A DNA stretch of 64,000 bases from Nomia melanderi (Eukaryota; Arthropoda; Insecta; Hymenoptera; Halictidae), in contig NC_135000.1 in NCBI RefSeq assembly GCF_051020985.1, forward strand, positions 6,097,001 to 6,161,000, in the 5' to 3' direction. This document shows, piece after piece, positions 12,789-24,860 of this stretch; position 1 is the first letter of the stretch, and the number at the start of each line of letters is the position of its first letter. The notes beneath the pieces were generated by a model. It saw only the letters and a list, made by a program, of their open reading frames with translations, ran no database searches and had not been told where the DNA came from. Made by a program: the position numbers and the translations under genes.

Positions 12789-12977
12789 CTTTCGCTGGCG
12801 ATCGAACTGTTTCGCGACATCGATTTCGGCGACATCTCGAAATCGCTGTCACTGCGGTAAAGGAAGCTCTCTCTCCGCTGTGGCAGAGTCTGGAGAACGA
12901 GGCCTGCGCTCGGCGAGGCGCCACCGCCACCTCCGGCGCCTCCGTCCAGCGTTGAGGCGCCATTTTCCACGTCGAAG
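12789..12977 (-). CDS. dnc: dunce / PDE4 cAMP phosphodiesterase, shared internal exon (start of UCR1)
   Basis: Internal coding exon of the PDE4-type cAMP-specific phosphodiesterase, which hydrolyses cAMP to AMP and limits PKA signalling (in flies it is required for learning and memory). Read on the minus strand it encodes 62 full residues: FDVENG at residues 1-6, a Gly-rich linker (about 12-19), SPSAGLVLQ, then RRESFLYRSDSDFEMSPK and MSRNSSIASE. The last part is the start of upstream conserved region 1 and is near-invariant from flies to mammals. RRES (residues 34-37) is the known PKA phosphorylation site that activates PDE4 long forms. The exon has a pyrimidine-rich acceptor with TGCAG at its 5' side and donor GTGAGC at its 3' side. 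It starts with the last base of a split codon and ends with the first two bases of another (AG, so Arg or Ser). The rest of UCR1, UCR2 and the catalytic domain are not in the window. Identification is by recalled family sequence, not a search. Confidence 0.94.
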
Positions 12978-13012
12978 CTGCACAGAGAAACAGAAAACAC
13001 GTCAGTACACAA

Positions 13013-13254
13013 TTGTTCCATAAAAGTTTTTATTCTTACCTCGCTAAATATTAATATTTTATTCCTTTCATTTGGGGAGCAAGGAATCTGTACAATCGAT
13101 ACAATCGTTTCTCGAAATTCGATTTTTATCTTATTGTTCCATACAAGTTTTTATTCTTACCTCGCTAAATATTAATATTTTATTCCTTTCATTTTGGGAG
13201 CAAGGAATCTGTACAGTCGATACAATCGTTTCTCGAAATTCGATTTTTATTTCA
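13013..13254. repeat. 121-bp tandem duplication beside the dnc acceptor
   Basis: TTGTTCCATA at 13013 and 13134 marks two units about 95% alike. They start only 36 bp upstream (minus strand) of the shared exon. Each copy carries GCGAG|GTAAGAAT on the minus strand, a consensus-like donor. Confidence 0.9.
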
Positions 13255-16200
13255 TTAAATGTTAAAAGGTCAGTTTTCCTTTTATTCGAGTTATTGATTA
13301 ATTTTAATTAGCTTCTTGAGAGATGTGATATGATGGAGAGGAAAGTGGAATTTGGAGAAATAAGTTCTTGGTGATATTGATTTATTTGGGGATGGTACTT
13401 TGTGAAATGGCTCGATGAGCAGTGGTATAAATAAATATGTATAATAATAATATAATATATAATATTAAATATAATAATGTTTGAAGTAATTAACGTTTTG
13501 AATAGAGGAATAGTTATTTGAATTGATGTTATATTTGAGTAAAATATGGTGTATGATTTTTACAATGCTTTCTGAGGGGGATTATATTGTATTGTTATTT
13601 ATGTTGTATTTTGTAAATCTATGAATATTGGGTAGGATTTTATTTTCGACTTCTAAAGAGATTTTGAGCTTCCAGAAAAGGCCACGTTTCACATTATGGA
13701 GCAATAAATAATATTAACGACAGTGTCGTGTTGCACCCCTAAACAGCCTCTGGCTCCCCTCGGTCTACCCCATGGTGTCCCATAAATATATCTAATTAAA
13801 CCTCAACGAGTGATTTATGGTCTCTAGAAAAAAATCTTGTTAAATCGAATCGATTGAATCAACGTCCAAGAAATATATTCCGTTCAACAATTTTATATTT
13901 AACCAATTGTTGTGTAACTGAGAATAAAAGAATTGTTTATCTACAAAGAAATGTATCTGCAAATTATTTAACACCGGTATTCATTTGTTTATGGTGCACA
14001 TAATTTTCTGAGAAATATTTCAATTGGATAACCATCGAAGTTTCGGTTTTCTGATATTTTTAATTTAACTATGATTTTTTGGACACCTTGTGTATAAGTA
14101 ACGTGAATTAAAATGTGTATGTATTGAAAAACTGAACAACGAATGCTGCAAAAGTCACGTGGCGCTCGATAGAGATTTTTTAAATAAAATATCCGTCACT
14201 CAAGTGGGACTGGTACTCGTTGTTCACGTCGAAATGAAAATTAAAGTACAATCGTCGACGACAGGTGAAGCATTGTGGATTCTGTGCTCGAAAAATTCAC
14301 TAACTACACAGGTACCGGAAATTTGAATAATGAAGAAGAAAATGGCTGACGTTGTTTGTAACTGTACTCGTAGAACTGCCACGAAAATAATTCAGAAACT
14401 AAATGAGATGAATTAACAAACATCGGAACAGTACGCCGGGAATAATAATTGAAATTCTGCTTAACGAAATGCAAAAATAATTTCCGTTTAATTAACGCCG
14501 TGCTTAATGCAACGAAATGAAACTTGATTCTTGTCGAATTTTATTTATTAAACATCGAATCATGAAGCATTTACGTGATTCCATTAATTAGGGATACAGT
14601 TGCACGCAATCATTATCATTTCTCGAATATCAAGCACTAATTAGGGATCCATTGTCTGCTATCAGATTAAATTGAACCGTAACTAAGTCTACTGTAACAT
14701 TTTATATTTTAATATTAAAGTATATAAAATATACGATAATATTTAATACAATATATTTGCAATAATTTTATTTTACAGCAGTGTAATATTTAGTAATATA
14801 GTATATTTAGAGTAATTTAATTTTATATTAGTATAATGCTTAATATGTAATGTGATATAGTGAGGAGAAACTAAATGAATAAATAAATGAATATTCATGA
14901 ACAATTGTGTCGTTTGTATTGCAAAATGGAAGCAATGAGAAGATTCTGTGATCGAACTACGCAACAACTTCGACCTGAAATAATTACCCGTGCAATAATC
15001 GGCCAGATCACGATCCATTCGCTCGTTAAGCTACCCTCTAATTACCCGTTGCTTAATTAACATTCTTTCGTTCCCATGATCGTGAACCGTTGACCAGAAA
15101 ACAACGTTTCATCTTCCTGCTCGTGATAGTAATCATTACGTGCCATTATGTAAGGCTGCGATTAATTCTGCGACCTTGCCATTTAATCATTGAACAATTC
15201 ATCGTTGGGACACGGAGTGGACCACGAAACGAATGCAATAAATGTTTCATTTCGAATCGTCATACGTGTCTAAAAACATTCCTTAATTTTTATTTTGAAA
15301 CACCTAGGTGCAATAATGTCTTGGAACATAAAAGTAATGAGTACTGTTTATATTCTGTGAACTTCTATGGTGTCTGAGCAAAACTGGGATAATCTACTTA
15401 AAACGTTGACATTTGTTTCAGTAAATAATATGAAAATGAAATAAAAGTAGACCATTCGAAATTTAGTGAAAATATATTGAACGCTAAATGTTTGATTTAT
15501 CAATGTTTTTTAATAGTAAAAACTCCAATAAATTAAACAATTTTGAATGAATTTAACGATTGTTCTATATATGAATAGTTTTATTGAAACGTTGAGGATA
15601 TAGAAAATTATTTTCATTCAGAATCTCGAATTCCAATAATCTAGGAGTGTCTGACCACGAGAAGCTGAATCTACTTAATACTTTCAGTCAGGTAGTCCGA
15701 CTACTAATGGCCACTTCTACAGATTTAAATGAAGTTTATGTAACACTGACCATACTTTTACATAATGAGAAACATTCCTTAAGTGTCTGACTCTAATCTG
15801 CGTCATCTACTTATCACCTCCAGCCAGAGTGCTGAGATTAAATCTTGAGAATGTGTCGAGTGTCTGATCGTGATAGCCACTTCTACTGATATGCAGTTAC
15901 AATTTCAATTATCTATGATTTCACTCCTCAACATTCAAATCTTTATTTTATCAACGTAAAATATTCATAACAATTACAACGAACCTTGAAGCTAACGCAA
16001 CTGACAAAAATAACTTTTAATGAAGCACAATATTAACATCGATACTCTGTTTCCACAGAAAATCATTTTCCAAATTTCCCAACGCAAGAATAATTATTTC
16101 AATCTCCAAACATTTATTTGCAAAACATTCGCAATGTTGCACAAGCCGCTAATCGATCGTGCTGTTTCCAACTATTACTCAATACAGAACAGCGCTTTTT

Positions 16201-17229
16201 ACGTAACAACGTAACAGGCGCGGCGGCCACCAAACGGAAGTGCCTTTTAATCACTTCTTTATTATCGGTTCTGTACAGCAACTAATATTAGTCATTCAAG
16301 CTCGGCCGTGTCAGACAAACGCCGTGTCTTTCTCAGGGATTTTCGCTTCGAAATCAAACACACTTGTTGATCTCACTGGCAGTACCTACGCTACACTTTG
16401 TCCTCAATAAACCACTATACTCATGAATTTCATAACTTTCATAAAACTTTCTCTTACATTGGACAATCCATTTTCACTAACTCAACAAAATCATTACATT
16501 TATTCAAGTCTCCTCGATTTCATTTCATTCCGATTCCAAAACAGAGACAAACAAAGGTTCGACTTGAACGTAGCACAAGAAAATTATTTTCGTAATGCTT
16601 CATTATTCCCATACGTACTAAAAACTGATTTTTCAATAATATTTCAAATACACAGAAAAAAATTAACAGTCGCAGAACAGTCGATTGTATAGTCTCAAAA
16701 TTTTATTGTGAATGGAATACAAAGACGGGTCAAATCCGACCCGGCCGTCGGCGGAGCTGAAACGATCGAGATAAAGAGAAAGTTCCCGGTAATTTGTTCG
16801 CAACAGTTGAAGCCGAGCGATCTCCCCAAGGCGAACAATGAATCTGCCGCGATCATGAATCGTGCCGCCGTGATTAGGGTAATTGCTCGTGCAGCTCGAA
16901 ACGCGAGCTACTTTCTCTATCCATCTCTCTCCGTACCGTTCCGCTGCGACTAATTAAAAGGAATCATTGGTCGGGCCATTATTTCGAGCTCAATTTCCTA
17001 ATGGATTCTTTCTCGAGCAGAAACGGGAAAGGCTCGTTCGAATGGCGAGAGTTAAGGCGGTCGGAAAGGCTAACTGCTCAGTGAAACGCGACGCGAACGG
17101 AATTTCCATCATCCGGCATGGAATCATTTTACTTCGGTTCGTGTCTTTGATATTTGTGCTCGGTGTTAAGGAGCACTAGACACGTAAACGTTCCATGCTT
17201 TCTTCTCTTGTTTATGCCTCGAACATTTA

Positions 17230-17490
17230 GGGGAATATTTTATTCGTTCTATTTTAGAGGACTTCTTTCGCTGTTATAACAATTCGTCAAAGAAACTCTC
17301 TAATATTTCATTAGTTTTGTCTTAGAGTGCTTCTATGAATATTATAATAATTCATTAAAGAAATTCTCTACTGTATAATTAATTTTATGTTAGACTACTT
17401 CTATGAATTAGAAGAAATTCTCTACTGTATAATTAATTTTATGTTAGACTACTTCTATGAATATTATAATAATTCATTAAAGACATGGAA
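17230..17490. repeat. tandem repeat, about 60-90-bp units
   Basis: TTAGACTACTTCTATGAAT and AAATTCTCTACTGTATAATT each recur. Three to four partial units have internal deletions. Confidence 0.75.
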
Positions 17491-17825
17491 TTAAGTCTTT
17501 CAAGTTATTAAATATTAAAAACAGTACTTTCAAGTCTCATTTCACAATAATTCAAAATATTAACCAATTGCTAACTCCTAAACTGAACTCTATTAATAAA
17601 AATACTATAAAACATAATATTTATCATACGAACACATAACAATAACATTAAACAAACAATTCGCAATATTCAACATGAAATTTATTCAATAAAAAAAAAA
17701 ACAGCAATTCCTCCACATTCATTTCAATTTCCAGGTCACAAATAATAAAATCAAGCTACCATTCGCTTTTGCCACTTGACTCTCGATCGTAACCGGAAGA
17801 GACCTTCCTAATCTCGAAAACTTAC

Positions 17826-17998
17826 GGAACGGCCACGTAGACCAGCTTAGGGTGCGGCTTCGTTCTGGATAAAGTGGACACGCAACCGCTGTGCCTTCTG
17901 AACGAAGTGAACGGCAGCGTCACTCGCATCGTCCCCGAATCCCTGCGCGCCAATCTCGAGGAGACCTCGTGCGGCACGAGGATAGCGTAGTCGTTCAT
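17826..17998 (-). CDS. dnc: candidate dnc alternative first coding exon A (FRRHSG N-terminus)
   Basis: An open frame on the minus strand begins at ATG 17998, the first Met after an in-frame TGA. It runs 57 codons plus two bases (CC) to a consensus donor GTAAGT. Those two bases pair with the first base C of the shared exon at 12977 to make Pro, so the joined protein reads KLVYVAVP then FDVENG. The intron would be 4.8 kb. The peptide starts MNDYAILVPH and contains RRDS (residues 18-21) and FRRHSG (33-38). R-R-x-S is the PKA consensus, and mammalian PDE4D3 has a comparable FRRHS near the same splice junction. Coding status rests on frame, phase, donor strength and that resemblance. The alternative is a chance open frame. 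A CCAAT/CRE cluster lies about 0.8 kb upstream. Confidence 0.72.
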
Positions 17999-18444
17999 GT
18001 CGACGCCGTAACACCGCCCGCAGAGACTCAATCTTCCATCGATAATTCCTTTCTCTCTTTTCCGCCCTATCCACGCACCCTTTCACATTTCACCGTTCGT
18101 GACCGGACTTCCCGACGAACCGGAATTTTGATAGAGAACTTCGTGACCCGACTGTTTCATCCCCTTTCTCGCCAAACCGATTCAATCGGTCACCATTTTG
18201 TTGCCGGCTGTTCAGGTGGAATGGAAAATGTCGCTTGAACTTGCCCTTTCGACGAGGATTTTTTCAATCGTTATCGGACACGACTGGTTAATTATATTTT
18301 TCGATTAAATCGCCTGAGAGTCGTGTGTCAATAATTCTTAGCTTTGACATTCGACAACTGCACCTGTCAGAATGACTGGTCTCAGTTTTACTATCTCGCA
18401 ATTATTCGTATGCTTTGAGAAATAGTGTCAATTCAATACTGTAT

Positions 18445-18667
18445 TCAATACTAGATTTACGGAACGAGTCAATTTGACTCAAATTGAATTTTATAAGCAT
18501 TAGTTGGTAAATGTTTGGGTCGATTTTTATTAAAGCAGTTATGCAAATATGTATTCTAAATATCTACTCTTATACCTCCAATTTCTAAGACCTAAATGAA
18601 CGCACAACAATTTTTCTCAGAACAATAGGACAAAGTGTATAGTAAATGTTAGTAAATCCAGTGTTAA
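18445..18667 (-). mobile_element. family A TTAA MITE (A1)
   Basis: Left end ACTAGATTTACGGAACGAG with a TCAATTTGA palindromic core, right end GTAAATCCAGTGTTAA. The length, about 223 bp, fits family A (219-223 bp). The left TTAA has decayed to TTCAAT. The right TTAA (18664-18667) is at the same time the left end of a family C fragment. Confidence 0.7.
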
Positions 18668-18720
18668 CCCTTTGCAGAGGAGAACTATTTAGAGTTTTGA
18701 AAAGCTTCTTGATAAGAAAA
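18664..18720 (+). mobile_element. family C end fragment (C6)
   Basis: TTAACCCTTTGCAGAGG matches the family C terminus, directly joined to A1 through one TTAA. The rest of the element is missing or unrecognisable. Confidence 0.45.
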
Positions 18721-18749
18721 ATAATTTATGAGGTCTTAAATACTAGAGA

Positions 18750-18965
18750 GAATATGAGAACCGTCAGTTGCTGGGAACTTGGCACTCGTGACGTCATAGG
18801 GGCGGATACAGTCGTTTCGAGAACTCCAATCGCGAGTCCGGAAACGGCTCTCCCCACTCCTCGTCGCGCGACGTGAGCGCTGTGAGTGAGCGTCTGAGCC
18901 AATCGGATACCAGAACCGAACATTCAAGTGGAGAGGGCGTGTGCCTTCACATATGACCAATCAGA
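18750..18965 (-). promoter_or_regulatory. promoter-like cluster: three CCAAT boxes, GC box and CRE
   Basis: Three CCAAT pentamers (18826-18830, 18899-18903, 18957-18961) are spaced 73 and 58 bp apart in the same orientation. They lie beside GGGGCGG (18799-18805) and a perfect cAMP response element TGACGTCA (18789-18796). CpG density here is visibly higher than in the flanks. Read on the minus strand the order is CCAAT x3, GC box, CRE, then candidate exon A about 0.8 kb downstream. That is a plausible NF-Y/CREB promoter for the exon A transcript. No TATA box is evident, and the start site is not determined. Confidence 0.5.
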
Positions 18966-19535
18966 CGAGAGTGCCAGGTTCGGTGCAACGACGGTACAGA
19001 TCAGTTTCTCGATATTTGAATTTTTTTTTTCGTACTTAAATATCGAAGCTGGAAGTTCCGATTGAGTAAAAATGAATCTGTTACAATTTTTGTAAGGATT
19101 AGATTAATTGTTAGTATTAATAGTAATAGTTTGTTAAAGAGGTTAAGGATAATTCTTGTTAAATTGAATTAATTAAATTTTGTTTCACTAACAAGTGAAA
19201 AGGAGGATGGAAGTTTTAGAAATCAGCGGAGATCGTTAAAAATGCGAAACCTTTCAGCCATGACTCTAATTGTCGCAATTTTAATTACTTCTGGTGGGAA
19301 TTTCGAACGCTCTTTACCACGAGGATTCAAGCTCTAACGATCTTAACTCGCTAATTCGATTTTATTGAAAGGGGGAAGAGGGTTCGATTTCCGGGAGCCT
19401 GATTAATCACGCGGACAGACGATTCGTTTCAATTGCTCCCGGAAGAAACATGGGAAACGCGAGAGGAGGATGCGTTCGAGGGAGGAAATCAAGAGGAAAC
19501 CGAATGTGTCGTCCTTGCTGGTGTTACTTGGAATA

Positions 19536-20325
19536 TTAACCCTTTAACCGTACGTCACTAATCTTGTAATAAAATAAAAATCATGTTCATGTAGCTTAAC
19601 TTATTAAATTATTTATATAGTTTGATTTAGTATATAATTTATGTAGTTTAATTTATTAAATTATTTATACAGTTTGATTCAGTATATAATTTATGTAGTA
19701 TAATTTATTATACAATCTATGTAGTTTAATTTATCATATTGATATCTAGTGTAATTTATTTATGACTTTTTATAACATTAATTGGGAAAAAAGGGTGAAA
19801 ATCTACGCTCCTATCATAATTCTCATATGATAATTGAAAAGTTTAGTGAAAACGATACTGTTCAGTAATCTATGCGAATAATTATTATTCAATCACCACT
19901 AACACTCTCCAACGAACACATTTCCAAATCCATTTACATACAGCAAAACGAACGTCTACATTATTGCCGAAACACTTTGCATAATTTAACCCTAAAATTC
20001 AAATTATCTTACCACAATTTTCTAACATAATTATCTTCCTAATCTACCAATGTCCAAAAGAATAGCATATCAAACTAGGTATACTCTAATCACCAATTAA
20101 AACGTAAAAGCATATTAACTCAGACTAAATTAAACAACACAACCTACATTTTCCAAATAAATTCTGAAGCTCTCAACAATAGAAACCGAACGACACCAAT
20201 TCCACCTTGATATTCGAATAACAAGCAATAATTAACATTTAATCAAATAGCAATTTAAAAGCAGCGCAACACTTCACTGCGCAAATATCGTATCTACCGG
20301 GAACACTATTGCGTTAAGGGGTTAA
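19536..20325. mobile_element. possible 790-bp TTAA element (family F)
   Basis: Left end TTAACCCTTTAACCG and right end CGTTAAGGGGTTAA are short imperfect inverted repeats, both at TTAA. The interior is AT-rich and includes the array at 19585-19740. No transposase was found. Boundaries are inferred from the ends only. Confidence 0.35.
19585..19740. repeat. AT-rich tandem array (TTTATGTAGTTTAATTTATT)
   Basis: About three units built of AATTTATGTAGTTTAATTTA, TTAAATTATTTATA and TTTGATT-AGTATA. Confidence 0.7.
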
Positions 20326-21291
20326 TGGCGACGAATCCGCAGACCCGCCGTAAAAATTGTTTATTGATCCTCGTAAACGTTGCACACCGATAACGTTATC
20401 AATGGAACGGCGCGTTATCAGCGCGCTGTACAGCGGCGAGAGAGGACTTTTAAAATACCGGGGAACGCTCGAACTCGCCTGTCTATTTTTCAAGGAAATT
20501 TCGATGAAAATTGCTCCGAGAGAGAAATTTCAAGAAGAAAGCGTCGACGGACCGGTTACGCGTGCCGAGGGAAATGTTTTTAAATTCAAATGCCGGCCAT
20601 CAATATTTCGCCTGCGAACAAATAAGCCCAACGAACAAGTCGCTGAATGAGATTCATTGCCTTGAACTTTGTCCCGGGGAACAATATCGCGCCACGTTTC
20701 TGGAATAGTTTTTCATTTCGACTACCTTCCGCTGGAAATTAACTTTCACCGGCCCCGTAAATATTGCTTTCGTTGGACACTCGCTGGAAATAATTTAATC
20801 AGTTCGATCCGCGTTGCACCGACGGAAGAAGTTTATTTCTGCAACGCCCGGTATCGGGGAAATTTCTTGTTTCAGTAGACTCGAGGACGTGGATGTTGAA
20901 TTAAATTGGAGGAAGAACGTGGACGTGCTTCTTTATTCGTCGTTTGTCTTCGAAATTTCGTGTTACATTCAATTTTTACCGAGAAAACCGATTTGTTATG
21001 ATATGAAAATTCGAGCACGCCATTGGGGATACCTCTGTGCACGCGGTTTACGTAAATTCCTCGAACGGGGAGCGTTATGGTAATTCGCGTGTCTACAGAG
21101 GAACTCGATGACACTGGAATCGAGGGAAATTTCCTTTCTTGTGTTATTGGTTTTAGTAAATCGAACGTGGAATGTGAAATATATTCAACTGAAGAAAATT
21201 TATATTTGTATTGAAAGAAGAAAAATTTGTGTTTATTTACTTTATTTATATTAGTGTATTAGTATGTTATTATATTGTTGAATTATTCCAT

Positions 21292-21655
21292 TACTATGTT
21301 ATCATATTATCATATTATCACATTATCAAATTATCAAATTATCAAATTATCAAATTATCAAATTATCAAATTATCAAATTATCAAATTATCAAATTATCA
21401 AATTATCAAATTATGTAATTATCAAATTATCGAATTATCGAATTATCATATTATCATATTATCATATTATCATATTATTCCATTACCATGTTACCATATT
21501 ACCATATTACCATATTTCCATATAATCATATCATCACATCATCATATAATCATATAATCATATAATCATATAATCATATAATCGTATCATCGTATCATCG
21601 TATCATCGTATCATCGTATCATCATATCATCATATCATCATATCATCATATCATC
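21292..21655. repeat. 8-bp block-structured array (ATCAAATT and variants)
   Basis: About 45 consecutive 8-bp units. Variants are grouped in blocks in this order: ATCATATT, ATCAAATT (long pure run), ATCATATT, ACCATATT, ATCATATA, ATCGTATC, ATCATATC. The grouping points to repeated local expansion. The 104-codon frame across it is an artefact of the repeat. Confidence 0.95.
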
Positions 21656-24600
21656 ATTACTAAATTACAAGCAAAATATGGCTTTCCATTACAAATACAC
21701 ATCAGTCCCTCAAAAATAGTAACACACAACATCAATATGACAAAATAATAAACGAAAGAATTATTTTTCCGAATTCCCAAACGCGTTCCCGCTGCGCACG
21801 GGCCGAACGAGAAATAAAATGCGCGTCGGGGGAAAACTGCAAGACATCCACGTTGCTCGCCGGATCAATAAGCAAGCCGGATCACTTTACAATTGCCCGG
21901 CTTTAACGACGGAACCGACGCACGCGGAGGCGCAAAGAGCGGCAATTTTTTTTTCTTTTTTTTTTGCCCCTCTTAGAAGACTGTCGATAAACCTCGATGG
22001 AGGATTTATCGTGCCTCTGGGCCCACTGCGAAGGGAGCGGAGATATTGATAACAAATTGCACTTTTTCCCCGTCGCCGGGTTAATCAATCATGCTTCGGG
22101 TTATTAGGGAACGCTGGGGACTGATCGTCTTTCAGGTGAATTTTGAGCGCGATCGTTTTTAACCAGCACCACGTTGTTATGCACTCTGTTTCCTTTGTGT
22201 GTTCGAGGCGTTACGATATTGTGAGAATGATTCCCGATGGATCGAAGCTTTTGGGAGATATAAATGTGATGCGAATGATATTAATGATGGCGATAGAATA
22301 ATTGGCATTATTATTAATTTACTATGATTTGTATTCTTATATCATTGCTATTTGTTTTATATTATTATTATTTATATTCTTATTCTTTTGTTTATTGTTA
22401 TTTATATTAGTATTATCGATATTATTCGGTAATAGTAATAATAAATTTACATATAGATGTTAATATAAATAATAAAGAAGAAATAACAATAAGATAAGAC
22501 AATATGAAGAATGAATTTTATTTTGTCACATGTTCATTGCAAAACTGATTAATTAGAACTCGAAGTGATTCATAAACCAGTTTACGAGATACTAATTAGA
22601 ATCCTTTGAAAAACTTGGAATTAATTTGTAATAGATTTAACAGAAGATTATTTAACACCCTATAGAATCTACTATCGTCAACGCTAATTTCTATTAGTAT
22701 CTACTAATTAAATGCAAAACAGATTCGCGTCGATGCCACGTGATTGAAATTCCGACAAAATTCTATCCCACGACAGAAGAAACTTCGTTTTTCAACTTCC
22801 AATTAATTTAATGCGAAGGAAGAATATTTGCAACGGATTCCCAATCGAAGAGAGACCGGGAACGTTTGCGGATTTTTTAATTCCATATGAAAACGACGTC
22901 GCCGGGTGAACCGTTAGAAACGCTCGGGAACTGGGACTCGTTTTTCCAAACGCGAGGTGTCTTCTTTTTTTTAAGGGAAAAAAATAAAATATGCGCGCAC
23001 GAGGGGCTCGATACCAGCCGTATCGAGCGTCTGACGCAAAAGCGTCTTAACTCGTCAGTAATTTTTTATCGAGTTATCGAAACCGTGCCCAGAAAGTACA
23101 CACAGATTTATCGCAGGAAAAAAGTATATCTTTCACTTGAATTTCATCTTTATCATTCTACTCGAGCGTTCCCTGTAAATCGCACTATTTTTAACCCTCT
23201 GCATTTTTATTGCAGTGTACCTGGGATTCTTTTTGAATCGAAAACGTTAATATAAATACAAGCAAAGTGTTTGCTGCGTTAAGAAATTACACGTGGTATA
23301 TAATGATAGCATAGATAGATATAATCGGTTTTTGTTTATTTAAATATTTAACATTATATATATTTGAATTTACGTTTGTTGTATCAAGTAAATATATTTA
23401 TTTTAATAATTTAAAACGTATTAAATTAATGTATATACTTATTAACTTATTAATTAACATATATACTTAGAGATTATTAATAATTTAATATATATTAATT
23501 TACAATACAAAATACATGTTCACGTGATTTTCTAAAGCCAGGAAATCCATTTTGGAAATAACCATGAAGCAAGTAATTGATTAATTGATTGATATAGGTT
23601 AATTGGCAATGATAATTTGATATTGGTTTTTTTAAATATGACAGGCATAAATGTGAACGTTTATTTAATGAATAAAATATTGCGATGTTTTATGTTTTGG
23701 GAATTAATTCGCAAAGCAAGCTGTTAATTGCGAATATACGACTCGAGCTCCTCCCTCGGAAAGTTCCAACGAAATTATGAGACAATCAGGGCTCTCCCGT
23801 TTCTTTTCTCCAGTGTTTCTGATTAATTTGAAACTTGACGGGAAGTTTCCGGTTTCCGGTTGGATCAGAAACTCGCGTTCACTCTCGCGCCCTTAGAGAA
23901 TCCATTTAGTTGTAACAACACTGCGCGTTTCGTTCCCCAATTAAATTAACAGCTTCCAAGACTTAATCACTGTTTACAAATTGAAACAATTGCAAACGAA
24001 ACGCGGAGAACAATGTAAATATCATTTGTATCAATAAACAAGGAAAGCAAGGCAAGTAATTAAAAATTCACAGAGAAATTATGAATTATTAAACATACGT
24101 CAACGCTACATATTAATTTTAATTAATATTAATATTGAATAATATTCTATATCACGAGACATCAGATATACAAATTAATTTTCTTAATTATCATTTACTA
24201 TCAGCAATCATTAATCACTAAATATTACTATTACTCGAATAAACGTTTCTCTTCACACGTAAACAAATTACGTAACCTATATACAAAAAAACATTGATAC
24301 ATCGAACCCCGGTAAAAGTATATAAATATAAATATTCATTAAATGAGTAAGCAGTCCTGAATAAAGAACATTTGCGTCTCTCTCCGTCAGCATACATTTG
24401 CATATAATAATGACTTCGAAATGGGATATTCCGTTTAAATATAAATTAAAAGTATCCAGTCTTTTATACAACTTCTTTCCGAATCGTGTTTCATTACTTT
24501 CTTGGAAACCCTGGACTCAAGTGTTAGCCGAGCTGCAGGATAATTTCCTATAAACAGGACAATGGGACAATGGAGACGACGATGCTGCACAAAGAGATCC

Positions 24601-24664
24601 GCCTTTAACTCTTTTAGTGGCAAGGACCGATGTCCCGCTGCTTCGTGCATTCACGAAAAGTTTC

Positions 24665-24860
24665 CTTTCGATTTGATTTGATTTATATTTAATTTATAGT
24701 TAGTTCTATTTAATCTATATTCAATTTATATTTAATCTACGTTTAATTTACATATAGTTTTATTTAATTTCATTTAATTTGATGTCATTTTGTTCGATTT
24801 ATATTTAACTTTGTTATATATTTATTATATACATTTATTTACACATTTAGTTTTACTAAT
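24665..24860. repeat. low-complexity TTTAATTTATATT region
   Basis: Short alternating TTTGATTT, TTTATATTTAAT and TTTAATCTA words with no clean period. Confidence 0.55.

Larger units (their letters stand above)
12978..17825 (-). other. candidate dnc intron between exon A and the shared exon
   Basis: Bounded by the GTAAGT donor of candidate exon A and the TGCAG acceptor of the shared exon. It holds a 121-bp tandem duplication next to the acceptor and an 80-90-bp repeat at 17230-17490. A patch at 16720-17170 has open frames but no recognised product. Otherwise it is AT-rich with nothing I can name. Confidence 0.55.

Noticed and set aside
19375..19400. Possible tRNA T-arm (GGGTTCGATTTCCGGG).
   Set aside because: One base too long for a T loop and no cloverleaf around it.
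21211..21525. 104-codon plus-strand frame.
   Set aside because: It is a translation of the 8-bp array (a repeating 8-residue peptide), not a gene.
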